Positions 7,916 to 17,678 of a stretch of DNA of 38,118 bases are shown piece by piece. The stretch covers positions 1,563,936 through 1,602,053 of the forward strand of contig NZ_LWCC02000005.1 in assembly GCF_001642695.1 (NCBI RefSeq), written 5' to 3'. The translations under genes were made by a program, and so were the position numbers. This DNA comes from Streptomyces chilikensis (GTDB taxonomy: Bacteria > Actinomycetota > Actinomycetes > Streptomycetales > Streptomycetaceae). The notes under the pieces were generated by a model. The model saw only the letters and a list, made by a program, of their open reading frames with translations, was not told the origin of the DNA and searched no databases. Position 1 is the stretch's first letter, and each line of letters starts with the position of its first letter.

Positions 7916-8831
7916 AGCGGATCCTCGGGTCGAGAACGGCGTACAGGAGGTCGACGACGAGATTCGCCACCAGGAAGACCAGCACGAGCACCGTCACGAA
8001 GCCCACCACGGTCTGGGTGTTCTGCCGCAGGATGCCCTGGTAGAGCTGGTAGCCGACGCCGTGGATGTTGAAGATCCGCTCGGTGACGATGGCGCCGCCC
8101 ATCAGCGCGCCGATGTCCGTGCCGATGAAGGTGACCACGGGGATGAGCGAGTTCCGCAGCAGGTGGCGGGTGACCACCCGGCGGCGCGGGAGCCCCTTGG
8201 CGACGGCCGTGCGGACGTAGTCGGAGCGGCGGTTCTCGGCGATGGAGGTCCGGGTCAGCCGGGTGACGTAGGCCAGCGAGACGGAGGCCAGCACCAGGCC
8301 GGGGACGACGAGTTCGCCGAAGGCGGCCTCGGAGGAGACGGAGGGGTCGGTCCATCCCCACTTCACGCCGAGCAGGAGCTGGAGCAGCAGGCCGGTGACG
8401 AAGGTGGGCACGGAGATGACGACGAGGGTGGCGACCAGGACGCCGGTGTCGGCCGGACGGCCGCGGCGCAGTCCGGTGACCACGCCGAGGGCGATGCCGA
8501 TGACGACCTCGAAGAGGATCGCCACCAGGGTCAGCCGGACGGTGACCGGGAAGGCCGTGCCCATCAGCTCGGTGACCTCCTGGCCGTTGAAGGCGGTGCC
8601 GAAGTCGCCGGTGAGCACGTTGCCCATGTAGGTCAGGTACTGCTTCCACACGGGCTGGTCGAGGCCGAACTCCGCCTTGAGGCGGGCCGCCGTCGCCGGG
8701 TCGCAGGCGCGTTCGCCGCAGAGCCCGGCGACCGGGTCGCCCATGACGTTGACCATCAGGAAGATGAGCAGCGTCGCGCCGGCGAAGACGGGGATCATCT
8801 GCAGCAGACGCCGGATCACGTAGCGTCCCAT
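7908..8831 (-). CDS. Locus 1 peptide ABC transporter permease, OppB type
   Basis: The first permease subunit has 307 residues and six membrane helices. It opens with MGRYVIRRLLQMIPVF, a typical OppB/DppB start. A long periplasmic-side loop follows helix 1 (GDPVAGLCGERACDP to LTGDFGTAF) and contains two cysteines. The EAA-loop motif is YVRTAVAKGLPRRRVVTRHL and the protein ends DLLYAVLDPRIRYA. The gene starts 37 nt after the binding-protein stop, and no strong hairpin lies in that gap, in contrast to locus 3. It is closely similar to the locus 3 permease (20835-21764) over its whole length. Confidence 0.92.
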   Translation of the reverse strand: MGRYVIRRLLQMIPVFAGATLLIFLMVNVMGDPVAGLCGERACDPATAARLKAEFGLDQPVWKQYLTYMGNVLTGDFGTAFNGQEVTELMGTAFPVTVRLTLVAILFEVVIGIALGVVTGLRRGRPADTGVLVATLVVISVPTFVTGLLLQLLLGVKWGWTDPSVSSEAAFGELVVPGLVLASVSLAYVTRLTRTSIAENRRSDYVRTAVAKGLPRRRVVTRHLLRNSLIPVVTFIGTDIGALMGGAIVTERIFNIHGVGYQLYQGILRQNTQTVVGFVTVLVLVFLVANLVVDLLYAVLDPRIRYA

Positions 8832-8868
8832 GGTGCCTCCCGGCCTGGATGCGGGGCCGAACGCCTGG

Positions 8869-10512
8869 TCAGGCGACCTTGATCCGGTCGTAGACCGGAA
8901 CGCTGAACGGGTTCAGGGCGACGTCGGAGAGACGTTCGGAGTAGCCGGCGGAGCCGTTCTGGTACCAGAGCGGGATGGCCGCCATCCGGTCGCGGACCAC
9001 CGCCTCGGCCTTGAGGAAGTTCTCCACGGCCCGGCCGGTGTCCGACTCGGCGTTGGCCTTGTCGACCCAGTCGTCGAACTCCTCGTCGGACCACTTGCCG
9101 TCGTTGGAGGAGGCGTCGGTGTAGTGGAGCGGCTGGAGGAAGTTCTGGATCAGCGGGTAGTCCATCTGCCAGCCGGCCCGGAAGGGGCCGGGCATCTTCC
9201 GGTCGCCGATCCGGTTGCGGTAGTCGGCGAAGGTGCCGACCGGCTGGGGGACGCACGCCTTGCCCTGGCCCATGACGCGGTTGATGCTGTTGCAGACGGC
9301 CTCGACCCAGTCGCGGTGGGAGCCGGTGTCGGCGTTGAAGGTGATCCGCACCTGGCCTCCGGGCAGGCCGCCGCCCTCCTCGATGAGCTTCCTGGCCTCC
9401 TCGGGCCTGTACTCGCACGCCTCGCCGCAGAAGCCCTCGCGGAAGCCGCCGTCCTCGCCGAGGACCGGGGAGGTCCAGTCGGTGGCCGGGGTGCGGGTCT
9501 TCTGGAAGATCGTCTCGGTGATCTGCGCGCGGTCGATCGCCATGGACAGGCCCTTGCGGACCTTCTCCGTGCCGGGCTTGTTCCACGCGGGGTCGTAGAA
9601 CGGGAAGGCGAGGGTCTGGAGGATGCCGGCCGGGGTGGTGACGTACCGGTCGCCGAGGTCGGCGGGGGCGTTCTTCAGCTGGCTGGCCGGGATGTCGTCG
9701 ACCAGGTCGAGGTTGCCGGACATCAGGTCGTTGTAGGCGGTGGCGTTGTCCGTGTAGACCTTCAGGTCCACTCCGCCGTTGCGCGCCTTGTCGGGGCCCC
9801 GGTACCCGTCCCACTTGCGCAGCGACATCTGCGCGCCCTTGGCGTAGGACTCGACCTGGTAGGGGCCGTTGCCGATCGGCTTGGCGACCCAGGCGTCGTG
9901 GTCGTCGAAGAAGGCCCGGGGCAGCGGGGCGTAGGCGTTGTAGCCCAGGGTGTCCGGGAAGGTCGAGAACTTCTGGCTGAGCGCGACGGTGAAGGTGCGG
10001 TCGTCGACCACCTCGAGCCCGGAGAGGGTGTCGGCGCTCTGCGCGCCGCTCTCCGGGTGGGTCCTGTCGTAGCCCTCGATGTACTGGAAGAAGTAGGCGT
10101 TCTTCTGGTTGTTCCTCAGGCTCGCGCCGTAGTTCCACGCGTCCACGAAGGAGCGGGCGGTGACCGGCTCGCCGTTGCTGAACCTCCAGCCGTCCTTGAC
10201 CGTGATCCGGAAGTTCCGGGAGTCCGAGGTCTCGATCCTCTCGGCGAGCATGTCCTGCGCCTCGCCGGTCCTCGGGTCGTACTTCTTGAGGTTGCGGAAG
10301 ATCATGTCGAGGACCTTGCCGCCCTGCACCTCGTTGGTGTTGGCGGGCTCCAGCGGGTTCTGCGGGTCGCCCCACGAGGAGCTCAGCACCGCGTCCGCGC
10401 CGGTGCCGCCACCGCCGCCACCGCAGGCCGCGGCGAGCAACGCCACCGCCGACGCGCACGCCGCGGCGGCGCCACGCCCGGCGGACCTTCCCCGGTGGCT
10501 TCCTCCGCGCAT
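8869..10512 (-). CDS. Locus 1 peptide-binding lipoprotein (SBP_bac_5 family)
   Basis: This extracytoplasmic binding protein of 547 residues starts at ATG 10512, preceded by GGGAGGTG. The frame stays open upstream to 10641, but that part reads through the tandem repeat and is unlikely to be translated. The signal peptide has a basic n-region (RGGSHRGRSAGRG) and ends in LLAAACGG with lipid-modified Cys30. The mature part has SBP_bac_5 features such as SSSWGDPQNPLEPANTNEVQ and AKPIGNGPY. It resembles BldKB-type proteins. It shares far less identity with the locus 3 binding protein than the permeases and ATPases of the two loci share with each other, so ligand preference probably differs. The ligand is unknown. 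Confidence 0.9.
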   Translation of the reverse strand: MRGGSHRGRSAGRGAAAACASAVALLAAACGGGGGGTGADAVLSSSWGDPQNPLEPANTNEVQGGKVLDMIFRNLKKYDPRTGEAQDMLAERIETSDSRNFRITVKDGWRFSNGEPVTARSFVDAWNYGASLRNNQKNAYFFQYIEGYDRTHPESGAQSADTLSGLEVVDDRTFTVALSQKFSTFPDTLGYNAYAPLPRAFFDDHDAWVAKPIGNGPYQVESYAKGAQMSLRKWDGYRGPDKARNGGVDLKVYTDNATAYNDLMSGNLDLVDDIPASQLKNAPADLGDRYVTTPAGILQTLAFPFYDPAWNKPGTEKVRKGLSMAIDRAQITETIFQKTRTPATDWTSPVLGEDGGFREGFCGEACEYRPEEARKLIEEGGGLPGGQVRITFNADTGSHRDWVEAVCNSINRVMGQGKACVPQPVGTFADYRNRIGDRKMPGPFRAGWQMDYPLIQNFLQPLHYTDASSNDGKWSDEEFDDWVDKANAESDTGRAVENFLKAEAVVRDRMAAIPLWYQNGSAGYSERLSDVALNPFSVPVYDRIKVA

Positions 10513-10545
10513 GGCGCACCTCCCTCTCCCTGGCCGGCCGTGGCC

Positions 10546-10610
10546 GGACACCGCCGTGACCGGTACACCGCCGTGACCGGGCACTGCGACGACCGAACAC
10601 TGCGATGAAC
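10546..10610. repeat. Degenerate 16-17 bp tandem repeat in the locus 1 leader
   Basis: Four adjacent units are seen on the plus strand: GGACACCGCCGTGACC (10546-10561), GGTACACCGCCGTGACC (10562-10578), GGGCACTGCGACGACC (10579-10594) and GAACACTGCGATGAAC (10595-10610). A fifth, weaker unit may precede them (TGGCCGGCCGTGGCC region). The array ends 33 nt upstream of the binding-protein start codon, just before its ribosome site, so it lies in the leader or promoter. Confidence 0.8.
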
Positions 10611-10794
10611 GATCCATATCGCCGGGAGCGTGCCGACGCATCCGGGGTCCACCCGAACAGGTGACTGAGTAGCCCGACCGGGCGCGGGCCGCCCGGGGCG
10701 GCGGGCGGGAGGGGTGTTTTCCGGTGGTCCGGGAACCGGGGGCGGGACCAGGAGCGGGGCCGGGGGCCGGCGGAGCGGCCGTCGTGCGCGCGCT

Positions 10795-10810
10795 CCCCGA
10801 GCCCTCGGGG
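10795..10810 (-). terminator. Hairpin after the VOC gene
   Basis: CCCCGAG and CTCGGGG form a near-perfect stem directly after the VOC stop codon. The loop is only 2 nt, so in practice a 6-bp stem with a 4-nt loop is expected. It is a modest terminator candidate. Confidence 0.4.
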
Positions 10811-10813
10811 CGT

Positions 10814-11233
10814 TCAGTCCAGCTCGCCCCGCTCGACGCAGAACTCGTTGCCCTGCGGATCCAGGAGGGTCACCCAGCCGCGCCCGTCGGGCCGCACGTG
10901 GTCGGCGGACAGGGTCGCGCCGAGCGAGAGCGCCCGCTCCACCTCCTCCGCACGGGTCCGTCCGCGCGGCCGCAGGTCGAGGTGGAGGCGGTTCTTGACC
11001 GCCTTCGGGTCGGGCACGCGGACGAACAGCATGCGCGGCCCGCCCTCCGGGTCCTCCAGCAGTGCCTCCGGGTCGCCGGGCCTGTCGTCGTCCGCCGGGG
11101 TGCGTCCGAGCAGCGCCCCCCAGAAGACGGCGAGCTCGTAGGGGTCCCCCACGCAGTCGACGGTGATCGAGTGGACGGCGGGTGCGGCGGGTGTGGCGGA
11201 TACGGCGGGTGTGGCGGGTACGGCGTCGGTCAC
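10814..11233 (-). CDS. VOC (glyoxalase/bleomycin-resistance fold) family protein
   Basis: The 139-residue protein starts at GTG 11233 behind AGGAGG. After an Ala/Pro-rich lead (residues 1-20, built from a repeated six-residue PATPAV/SATPAA pattern) it shows the VOC fold: ITVDCVGDPYELAVFWGALLG at about 23-43, RLHLDL with His84 as a likely metal ligand, and the closing strand VTLLDPQGNEFCVE (121-134), whose acidic residues would complete the site. Proteins of this Glyoxalase_6-like group are common in actinobacteria and their substrates are mostly unknown. It lies alone between two transporter loci, divergent from locus 2, with no obvious functional tie to them. Confidence 0.82.
   Translation of the reverse strand: MTDAVPATPAVSATPAAPAVHSITVDCVGDPYELAVFWGALLGRTPADDDRPGDPEALLEDPEGGPRMLFVRVPDPKAVKNRLHLDLRPRGRTRAEEVERALSLGATLSADHVRPDGRGWVTLLDPQGNEFCVERGELD
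11187..11222. repeat. 18-bp tandem repeat inside the VOC gene
   Basis: Two 18-bp units (11187-11204 and 11205-11222, GCGGGTGTGGCGGATACG with one mismatch) encode the repeated Ala/Pro/Thr N-terminus of the VOC protein. A partial third unit lies before 11187. Eighteen bases keep the frame, so unit number could change without breaking the gene. Confidence 0.7.
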
Positions 11234-11436
11234 GCGGCCTCCTCGGCCTCGGGGCGGGAACGTCCGGACCAGCCTGCCCCCGGGCCGCTCCGCCCGTCCA
11301 GCGGAAATGGCCGCCGGACATGTCCGACAGACGCACCGTCAACCTCCCACCTGCGGAGCGTCAGAGGTCGAGACCAATGCCCGTGTCCGATCGATCAACT
11401 CGGCGTTTCCGCAGGCCACTTGGGGTCTCCGATCCG

Positions 11437-11465
11437 TTGACGCCCCACTGCCGCACTGATAGACC
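11437..11465 (+). promoter_or_regulatory. Candidate promoter of the locus 2 operon
   Basis: TTGACG (11437-11442) and TAGACC (11460-11465) are separated by 17 nt and match the TTGAC / TAG-type pattern of principal-sigma promoters in Streptomyces. Transcription would start near 11472, about 48 nt before the ATG at 11520. The rest of the 11234-11519 gap shows no gene. Confidence 0.55.
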
Positions 11466-11519
11466 ACTCCCCATTCGGCAGCACTGCCCAGCAGTCCGAG
11501 GATGACGCGAGGTCCGAGC

Positions 11520-13370
11520 ATGAACACGCAAGAAGCGCACGGCGGAACAGGCCGACGCCACCGCGCCCCACGGCTCGTCGCCGCGACGGGAGCACTCGCC
11601 CTGGCGTTCACCGGCGCGGCCGCCACGCCGCTGCACCCGGCGCCCGCCCAGGCGCGGGCCGCGGAGGACAAGCAGGTCCTCACCGTGGCCGTCGCCCAGA
11701 GCGTGGACTCGCTGAGCCCGTTCCTGGCCGGCCGGCTGGTCTCGACCAGCATCCACCGGCTGATGTACGAGTACCTGCTCAACTACGACCCGAAGACGAA
11801 CGAGCCGGTCCCGGCCTTCGCCACCGCGTGGGAGGCGTCCGAGGACAAGCTGACCTGGACGTACACCATCCGCGACGACTCGAAGTGGTCGGACGGCAAG
11901 CAGGCCACCGCCGAGGACGCGGCGTGGACGCTGGGCAAGATGATGTCGGACGACGCCGCGGCCACCGCCAACGGCAGCTTCGTCGGCAACTTCGAGTCGG
12001 TGAGCGCGCCCAGCAAGGACAAGCTGGTCATCAAGCTCAAGAAGCCGCAGGCCACCATGACGGCCCTGGACATCCCGATCGTGCCCAAGCACGTCTGGGA
12101 GAAGGTCGGCGACTTCTCGAAGTTCAACAACGACCAGAAGTTCCCGATCGTCGGCAACGGCCCGTACGTGCTCACCGACTACAAGGTCGACCAGTACGTG
12201 AAGATGGAGCCCAACAAGGACTTCTGGCGCGGCGCCCCCAAGTTCGACGAGCTGGTCTTCAAGTACTACAAGGACGGCGACGCCGCCGTGGCCGCCCTGA
12301 AGAAGGGCGAGGTCTCCTTCGTCCCCAACCTGACGCCCGCGCAGGCCGCCGACCTGAAGAACGCCGGGAACATCAAGGTCAACGACGCCCCCGGCCGCCG
12401 CTTCTTCGCGCTCGCCGTCAACCCGGGCGCCAAGGCCAGGAACGGCGACAAGCTGGGCGACGGCCACGAGTCGCTGCTGGACCAGCGGGTGCGCAACGCC
12501 CTGTTCAAGGCCGTCGACCGCGACACGATCATCGACAAGGTCTTCCAGGGCCACGCCGTCAAGGGCGAGGGCTACATACCCCCGCGCTACGACAAGTACT
12601 TCTGGAAGCCGTCGCCGGAGCAGGAGCTCACCTTCGACATCGAGGCGGCCGACAAGCTGCTCGACGAGGCCGGCCTGAAGAAGAAGGACGGCAAGCGGGT
12701 CGACGAGGACGGCGAGCCGATCGTCTACCGGGTGCTCTGCCACGCCACCGACCCCAACGACAAGGCCGTCGGCCAGTACCTCGAGGAGTGGTGGGGGCGG
12801 CTCGGCATCGGCATGGACCTGCAGTGCTCGGACAACGTCTCCGACCCCTGGCTGGCCGGCACCTACGACCTGGCCTTCGACGGCTGGTCGGTCAACCCGG
12901 ACCCGGACTTCGTGCTGTCCATCCACACCTGTGACGCCCTCCCGGCCACCAAGGAGGACGTGGGCGCCACCGACAACTTCATCTGCGACAAGAAGTACGA
13001 CGAGCTCTACGAGCGGCAGCTCGCCGAGTACGACCCGGCCAAGCGCGCCGACCTGGTCAAGCAGATGCAGTCGCACCTCTACGACCTCGGGTACATGAAC
13101 GTCATGGCCTACCCGAACGCCGTCGAGGCCTACCGCAGCGACCAGATCAAGTCGATCACCACCATGCCCGCCGAGGCCGGCAACATCTACGGCCAGGACG
13201 GCTACTGGAGCTGGTGGTCCGCCGAGCCCGTCGCCTCCGACGAGGCGTCCTCCGGGGACCAGGACTCGACCGGCGTGATCATCGGCATCGTCGCCGGCGT
13301 CGTGGTCCTGGTCGCGGTCGGCGCCTTCATGGCGGTGCGCCGCCGCTCCACCGCCGACGAGCGCGAATAG
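11520..13370 (+). CDS. Locus 2 peptide-binding protein with C-terminal membrane anchor
   Basis: This SBP_bac_5 binding protein has 616 residues. ATG 11520 has GAGG 7 nt upstream; an in-frame ATG at 11502 has no usable ribosome site. The N-terminus is a conventional signal peptide: basic RRHRAPR, hydrophobic core about 20-40, and a likely cut near AQARA-AED around residue 47. There is no lipobox cysteine. The binding domain follows (SVDSLSPFLAGRLVSTS, FPIVGNGPYVLTDY). After WSWWSAEPV and an acidic linker comes a C-terminal helix of about 22 residues (VIIGIVAGVVVLVAVGAFMAV) and the basic tail RRRSTADERE. The protein is therefore anchored by its C-terminus instead of a lipid. The permease gene starts 13 nt downstream. 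Confidence 0.92.
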   Translation: MNTQEAHGGTGRRHRAPRLVAATGALALAFTGAAATPLHPAPAQARAAEDKQVLTVAVAQSVDSLSPFLAGRLVSTSIHRLMYEYLLNYDPKTNEPVPAFATAWEASEDKLTWTYTIRDDSKWSDGKQATAEDAAWTLGKMMSDDAAATANGSFVGNFESVSAPSKDKLVIKLKKPQATMTALDIPIVPKHVWEKVGDFSKFNNDQKFPIVGNGPYVLTDYKVDQYVKMEPNKDFWRGAPKFDELVFKYYKDGDAAVAALKKGEVSFVPNLTPAQAADLKNAGNIKVNDAPGRRFFALAVNPGAKARNGDKLGDGHESLLDQRVRNALFKAVDRDTIIDKVFQGHAVKGEGYIPPRYDKYFWKPSPEQELTFDIEAADKLLDEAGLKKKDGKRVDEDGEPIVYRVLCHATDPNDKAVGQYLEEWWGRLGIGMDLQCSDNVSDPWLAGTYDLAFDGWSVNPDPDFVLSIHTCDALPATKEDVGATDNFICDKKYDELYERQLAEYDPAKRADLVKQMQSHLYDLGYMNVMAYPNAVEAYRSDQIKSITTMPAEAGNIYGQDGYWSWWSAEPVASDEASSGDQDSTGVIIGIVAGVVVLVAVGAFMAVRRRSTADERE

Positions 13371-13383
13371 CAGCAGGGCGTAC

Positions 13384-14451
13384 ATGACCCAGATCGCACC
13401 CGTGCCGGCCGCGCCGGCCGACGGCCCGCGTCCCGCCGGGCCGCCGGCCGGCCGGTCCGGCTCCGGAAACCGCACCCTGACCTACCTGCGCCACGCGGCG
13501 GGCAAGCTGGCGGGGGCCGCCGTCTCCCTGCTGGCCGTCCTCGTCACCAGCTTCTTCCTCTTCCGCCTGATACCCGGCGACCCGGTCACCCAGATGACCC
13601 GGGGCCGGCCCATCTCGCAGGACCAACTGGACGCGCTGCAGCGCGAGTTCGGCCTCGACCTGCCGGTGTGGCAGCAGTTCCTGGACTACTGCGGCAACGT
13701 GCTCACCGGTGACTTCGGCACCTCCTACCAGTTCCGCGCGCCGGTGATGGACAAGATCGGCGAGGCGGTGCTGCCCACGCTGCTGCTGACCCTCACCGCC
13801 TTCGTCATCTACACCGCGCTCGGCGTCCTCCTGGGCACCCGGTCGGCCTGGCGCCACAACAGCCGCGGCGACAGGGCCAACACCGGCCTCGCCCTGGTCC
13901 TGTTCTCGGTGCCGTCCTTCTGGCTCGGCCTGCTGGCGATCATCGTCTTCGCCAACGGCGTCGGCCCGGTCCCCGGTCTCTTCCCCACCGGCGGCATGGA
14001 GACCGGTGAGGAGGGCCTCGACCACGTGCTCGACGTGGCGCACCACATGGTGCTGCCGGTGCTCACCCTGGTGGCCGTCGACTACGGCCAGACGCTGCTG
14101 GTCACCCGCTCCGCCCTGCTGGACGAGATGGGCAGCGACTACCTGACCACGGCCCGCGCCAAGGGCCTGCGCGACGACCAGGTGCGGAACCGGCACGCGC
14201 TCCCCAACGCGCTGCTGCCCACCATGACGCTGATCTTCGTCAACCTGGGCCGCACCGTGGCGGGCGTGATCCTGGTGGAGACGGTCTTCTCCTGGCCGGG
14301 TCTCGGCAGCCTCTTCTACCAGGCGCTGAGCGTGCCCGACCTGCCGCTGGTGCAAGGGCTGTTCTTCTTCTTCGCGGCGACGATGATCCTCGCCAACATG
14401 CTGGCCGACCTGATCTATCCGCTGCTCGACCCCCGGGTGGGCAACCAGTGA
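13384..14451 (+). CDS. Locus 2 peptide ABC transporter permease, DppB type
   Basis: The 355-residue permease has a Pro/Ala/Gly-rich N-terminal lead of about 35 residues, then six membrane helices starting near LAGAAVSLLAVLVTSFFLF. The periplasmic loop has GDPVTQMTRGRPISQDQL and LTGDFGTSYQFRAPV. The EAA-loop is YLTTARAKGLRDDQVRNRHA, and the protein ends ADLIYPLLDPRVGNQ. It is clearly a DppB/OppB-family member but distinct from the permeases of loci 1 and 3. It overlaps the next gene by 4 nt (GTGA), which indicates translational coupling. Confidence 0.92.
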   Translation: MTQIAPVPAAPADGPRPAGPPAGRSGSGNRTLTYLRHAAGKLAGAAVSLLAVLVTSFFLFRLIPGDPVTQMTRGRPISQDQLDALQREFGLDLPVWQQFLDYCGNVLTGDFGTSYQFRAPVMDKIGEAVLPTLLLTLTAFVIYTALGVLLGTRSAWRHNSRGDRANTGLALVLFSVPSFWLGLLAIIVFANGVGPVPGLFPTGGMETGEEGLDHVLDVAHHMVLPVLTLVAVDYGQTLLVTRSALLDEMGSDYLTTARAKGLRDDQVRNRHALPNALLPTMTLIFVNLGRTVAGVILVETVFSWPGLGSLFYQALSVPDLPLVQGLFFFFAATMILANMLADLIYPLLDPRVGNQ

Positions 14452-15370
14452 CGACCGACGACACGACCGCGGGCGGCGCCACGCTCGACCCGCGCAGACT
14501 GGCACGCGAGCGGCGACGGGCCTCCGCGGCCCGGTTCTGGCGGCGGTACCGCTCCCACCGGGCCGGGGTGGCCGGACTGGCCGTCCTGGCCGTCCTCGCC
14601 CTGGTGGCGCTGACCGCGCCGCTCACCATCGGCGCCGAGGTGTCCGACGTGACGACGGCGCCCGGCTCCCCGATGGAGGCGCCGAGCGGCCGTTTCTGGC
14701 TGGGCACCGACCGGTTCGGGCGCGACCTGTTCGGCCTGGTGGTCTGGGGTTCCCGGGTCTCGCTCCTGGTGGGACTGCTGGCCGCGGCGCTCTCCGTGGT
14801 GATCGGCGCGCTGGTCGGCATCACCGCCGGGCACTTCGGCGGCGCCTACTCCACGGTGATCATGCGGATCACCGACTGGTTCCTGGTGATGCCCGCGCTG
14901 GTGCTGGCCATCGCGCTGGCCACCGTGCTGTCCCGCTCCCTCGGCACGGTGGTGCTGGCGATCGGCATCGTCACCTGGCCGACCACCGCGCGCCTGGTCC
15001 GCGCGCAGACCCTGGCCGTGGAGTCACGGCCCTACATCGAGCGCGCCAAGGCGCTCGGCGGCGGGCACCTGCACATCATGACGCGGCACGTGCTGCCCAA
15101 CGTGATGCCGCTGGTGCTGGCGCAGACCACCCTGCTGATCTCCTCCTCCATCCTCACCGAGGCGACGCTGGCCTTCCTGGGCCTCGGCGACCCCACGGTG
15201 GTCTCCTGGGGCAGCCTGCTCCAGGACGCCCGCGAGGCCGGCGCGGTCAGCTCCGGCAAGTGGTGGTACGTGGTGCCGCCCGGCATCGGCATCGCCGTCG
15301 TCGCGCTGGCGTTCACGCTCTGCGGCCGCGCCGTCGAATCCGTCCTCAACCCCAGGCTGGGGGTGTCCCG

Positions 15371-15374
<4 letters not shown>
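14448..15374 (+). CDS. Locus 2 peptide ABC transporter permease, DppC type
   Basis: The 308-residue second permease starts at GTG 14448 inside the end of the DppB-type gene. A basic N-terminus (RRLARERRRASAARFWRRYRS) leads into helix 1 (AGVAGLAVLAVLALVAL). The conserved FWLGTDRFGRDLF segment follows, then five more helices and the EAA-loop YIERAKALGGGHLHIMTRHV. It ends GRAVESVLNPRLGVSR. Its TGA overlaps the TTG start of the downstream ATPase gene. Confidence 0.92.
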
Positions 15375-16575
<1,201 letters not shown>

Positions 16576-16579
<4 letters not shown>

Positions 16580-17577
16580 CGACGACCACCGACAACGGCG
16601 CCCCGCTGCTGAGCGCCGAGGGACTGCACGTGACCTTCCCCGGCCGGAACGGGGCACCGCCCGCCCGGGCCGTGGACGGCGTCGACCTGGACGTGCGGCC
16701 CGGGGAGATCGTCGCGCTGGTCGGCGAGTCCGGCTGCGGCAAGACCACGCTGGCCCGCTCGCTGCTGGGGCTGGTGCGGCCGACCGGCGGACGGGTCACC
16801 TTCGCGGGCACGCCGCTGGAGTACGGGGGGCGGGCGCTCAAGGCGCACCGCAGGCGGGTGCAGCTGGTGCTCCAGGACCCCACGGGATCGCTGAACCCCC
16901 GGCACACCGTGTACGACGCGGTCGCCGAGGGGCTGCGGATCCACGGGTACGACGGCGACGAGCGGGCCGCGGTGGCCGGGGCGCTCTCCCGGGCCGGGCT
17001 GCGGCCGCCGGAGCGGTTCTTCCTGCGCTACCCGCACGAGCTGTCCGGCGGGCAGCGGCAGCGGGTGGTGATCGCCGGGGCGCTGGTGCTGGAGCCGGAA
17101 CTGATCGTGGCCGACGAACCGGTGGCGTCGCTGGACGCCTCGGTGCGGGGCGAGATCCTGGCGCTGCTGCTGCGCCTGCGCGAGGAGCTGGGGCTGTCCG
17201 CGCTGGTGGTCACCCACGACCTGGGGCTGGCCTGGAACATCGCGGACCGGGTGGCGGTGATGTACCTGGGGCGGATCGTGGAGACCGGGCCGGTGGAGGA
17301 GGTGCTGACCTCGCCGCGGCACCCGTACACGCAGGCGCTGCTGTCGGTGCTGCCGGAGGCTCCGGGCGAGCCGGTGGTGCTCACGGGGGAGCCGCCGGAC
17401 CCGTCCCGCGTTCCGGGCGGGTGCCGGTTCCACGTGCGGTGCCAGGTGCTGGCGGGCGGGGAGGCGGCGCGGGCCGGCGTCGAGGAGGCGTGCCGCACGG
17501 TGGACCTCCCCGTGCTGCCCGGCACGGGCGGGACCGCCGCCGCCTGCCACTGGGCGGCGACGCGGACCACCGTCTGA
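16576..17577 (+). CDS. Locus 2 peptide ABC transporter ATPase, DppF type
   Basis: The second nucleotide-binding subunit has 333 residues. Its ATG at 16576 overlaps the TGA of the DppD-type gene (ATGA). Motifs are Walker A GESGCGKT 50-57, Q100, signature LSGGQ 156-160, Walker B IVADEP 177-182 (then [12 protein letters not shown]) and His214. The C-terminal oligo_HPY region has CRFHVRC and a final CHW. The GHR-like coupling contacts and tight gene overlaps show that it completes a five-gene importer. A strong terminator follows within 12 nt. Confidence 0.92.
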
Positions 17578-17588
17578 GGCGGCGCGCG

Positions 17589-17639
17589 CGTACCGCCCGC
17601 GGGAACCGGCGGGCGGTACGCCGGGGCCCGGCGCCCCGG
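17589..17639. terminator. Tandem hairpin terminator between convergent locus 2 and locus 3
   Basis: A perfect 12-bp stem (17589-17600 with 17609-17620, arm CGTACCGCCCGC, 8-nt loop) is followed directly by a 7-bp stem (CCGGGGC/GCCCCGG, 17621-17639). They lie between the stops at 17577 and 17679 and can stop transcription from both sides. Confidence 0.8.
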
Positions 17640-17678
17640 GGGAACGGGGGCCGGGCCTCGGCGTGGCGGGAGGGGACG

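Larger units (their letters stand above)
10513..10813. other. Intergenic region upstream of the locus 1 operon
   Basis: The region holds the leader of the locus 1 binding-protein gene, including the tandem repeat at 10546-10610, and the 3' end signal of the VOC gene. No convincing -10/-35 pair was found for the minus-strand operon; a TATGGA-like sequence near 10613-10618 is weak. No other gene is supported. Confidence 0.4.

Noticed and set aside
11455-11468. DasR-like site ACTGATAGACCACT overlapping the locus 2 -10
   Set aside because: The right half matches the 16-bp dre palindrome as I recall it, but the left half is two bases short and mismatched. A half-site is too weak to call.
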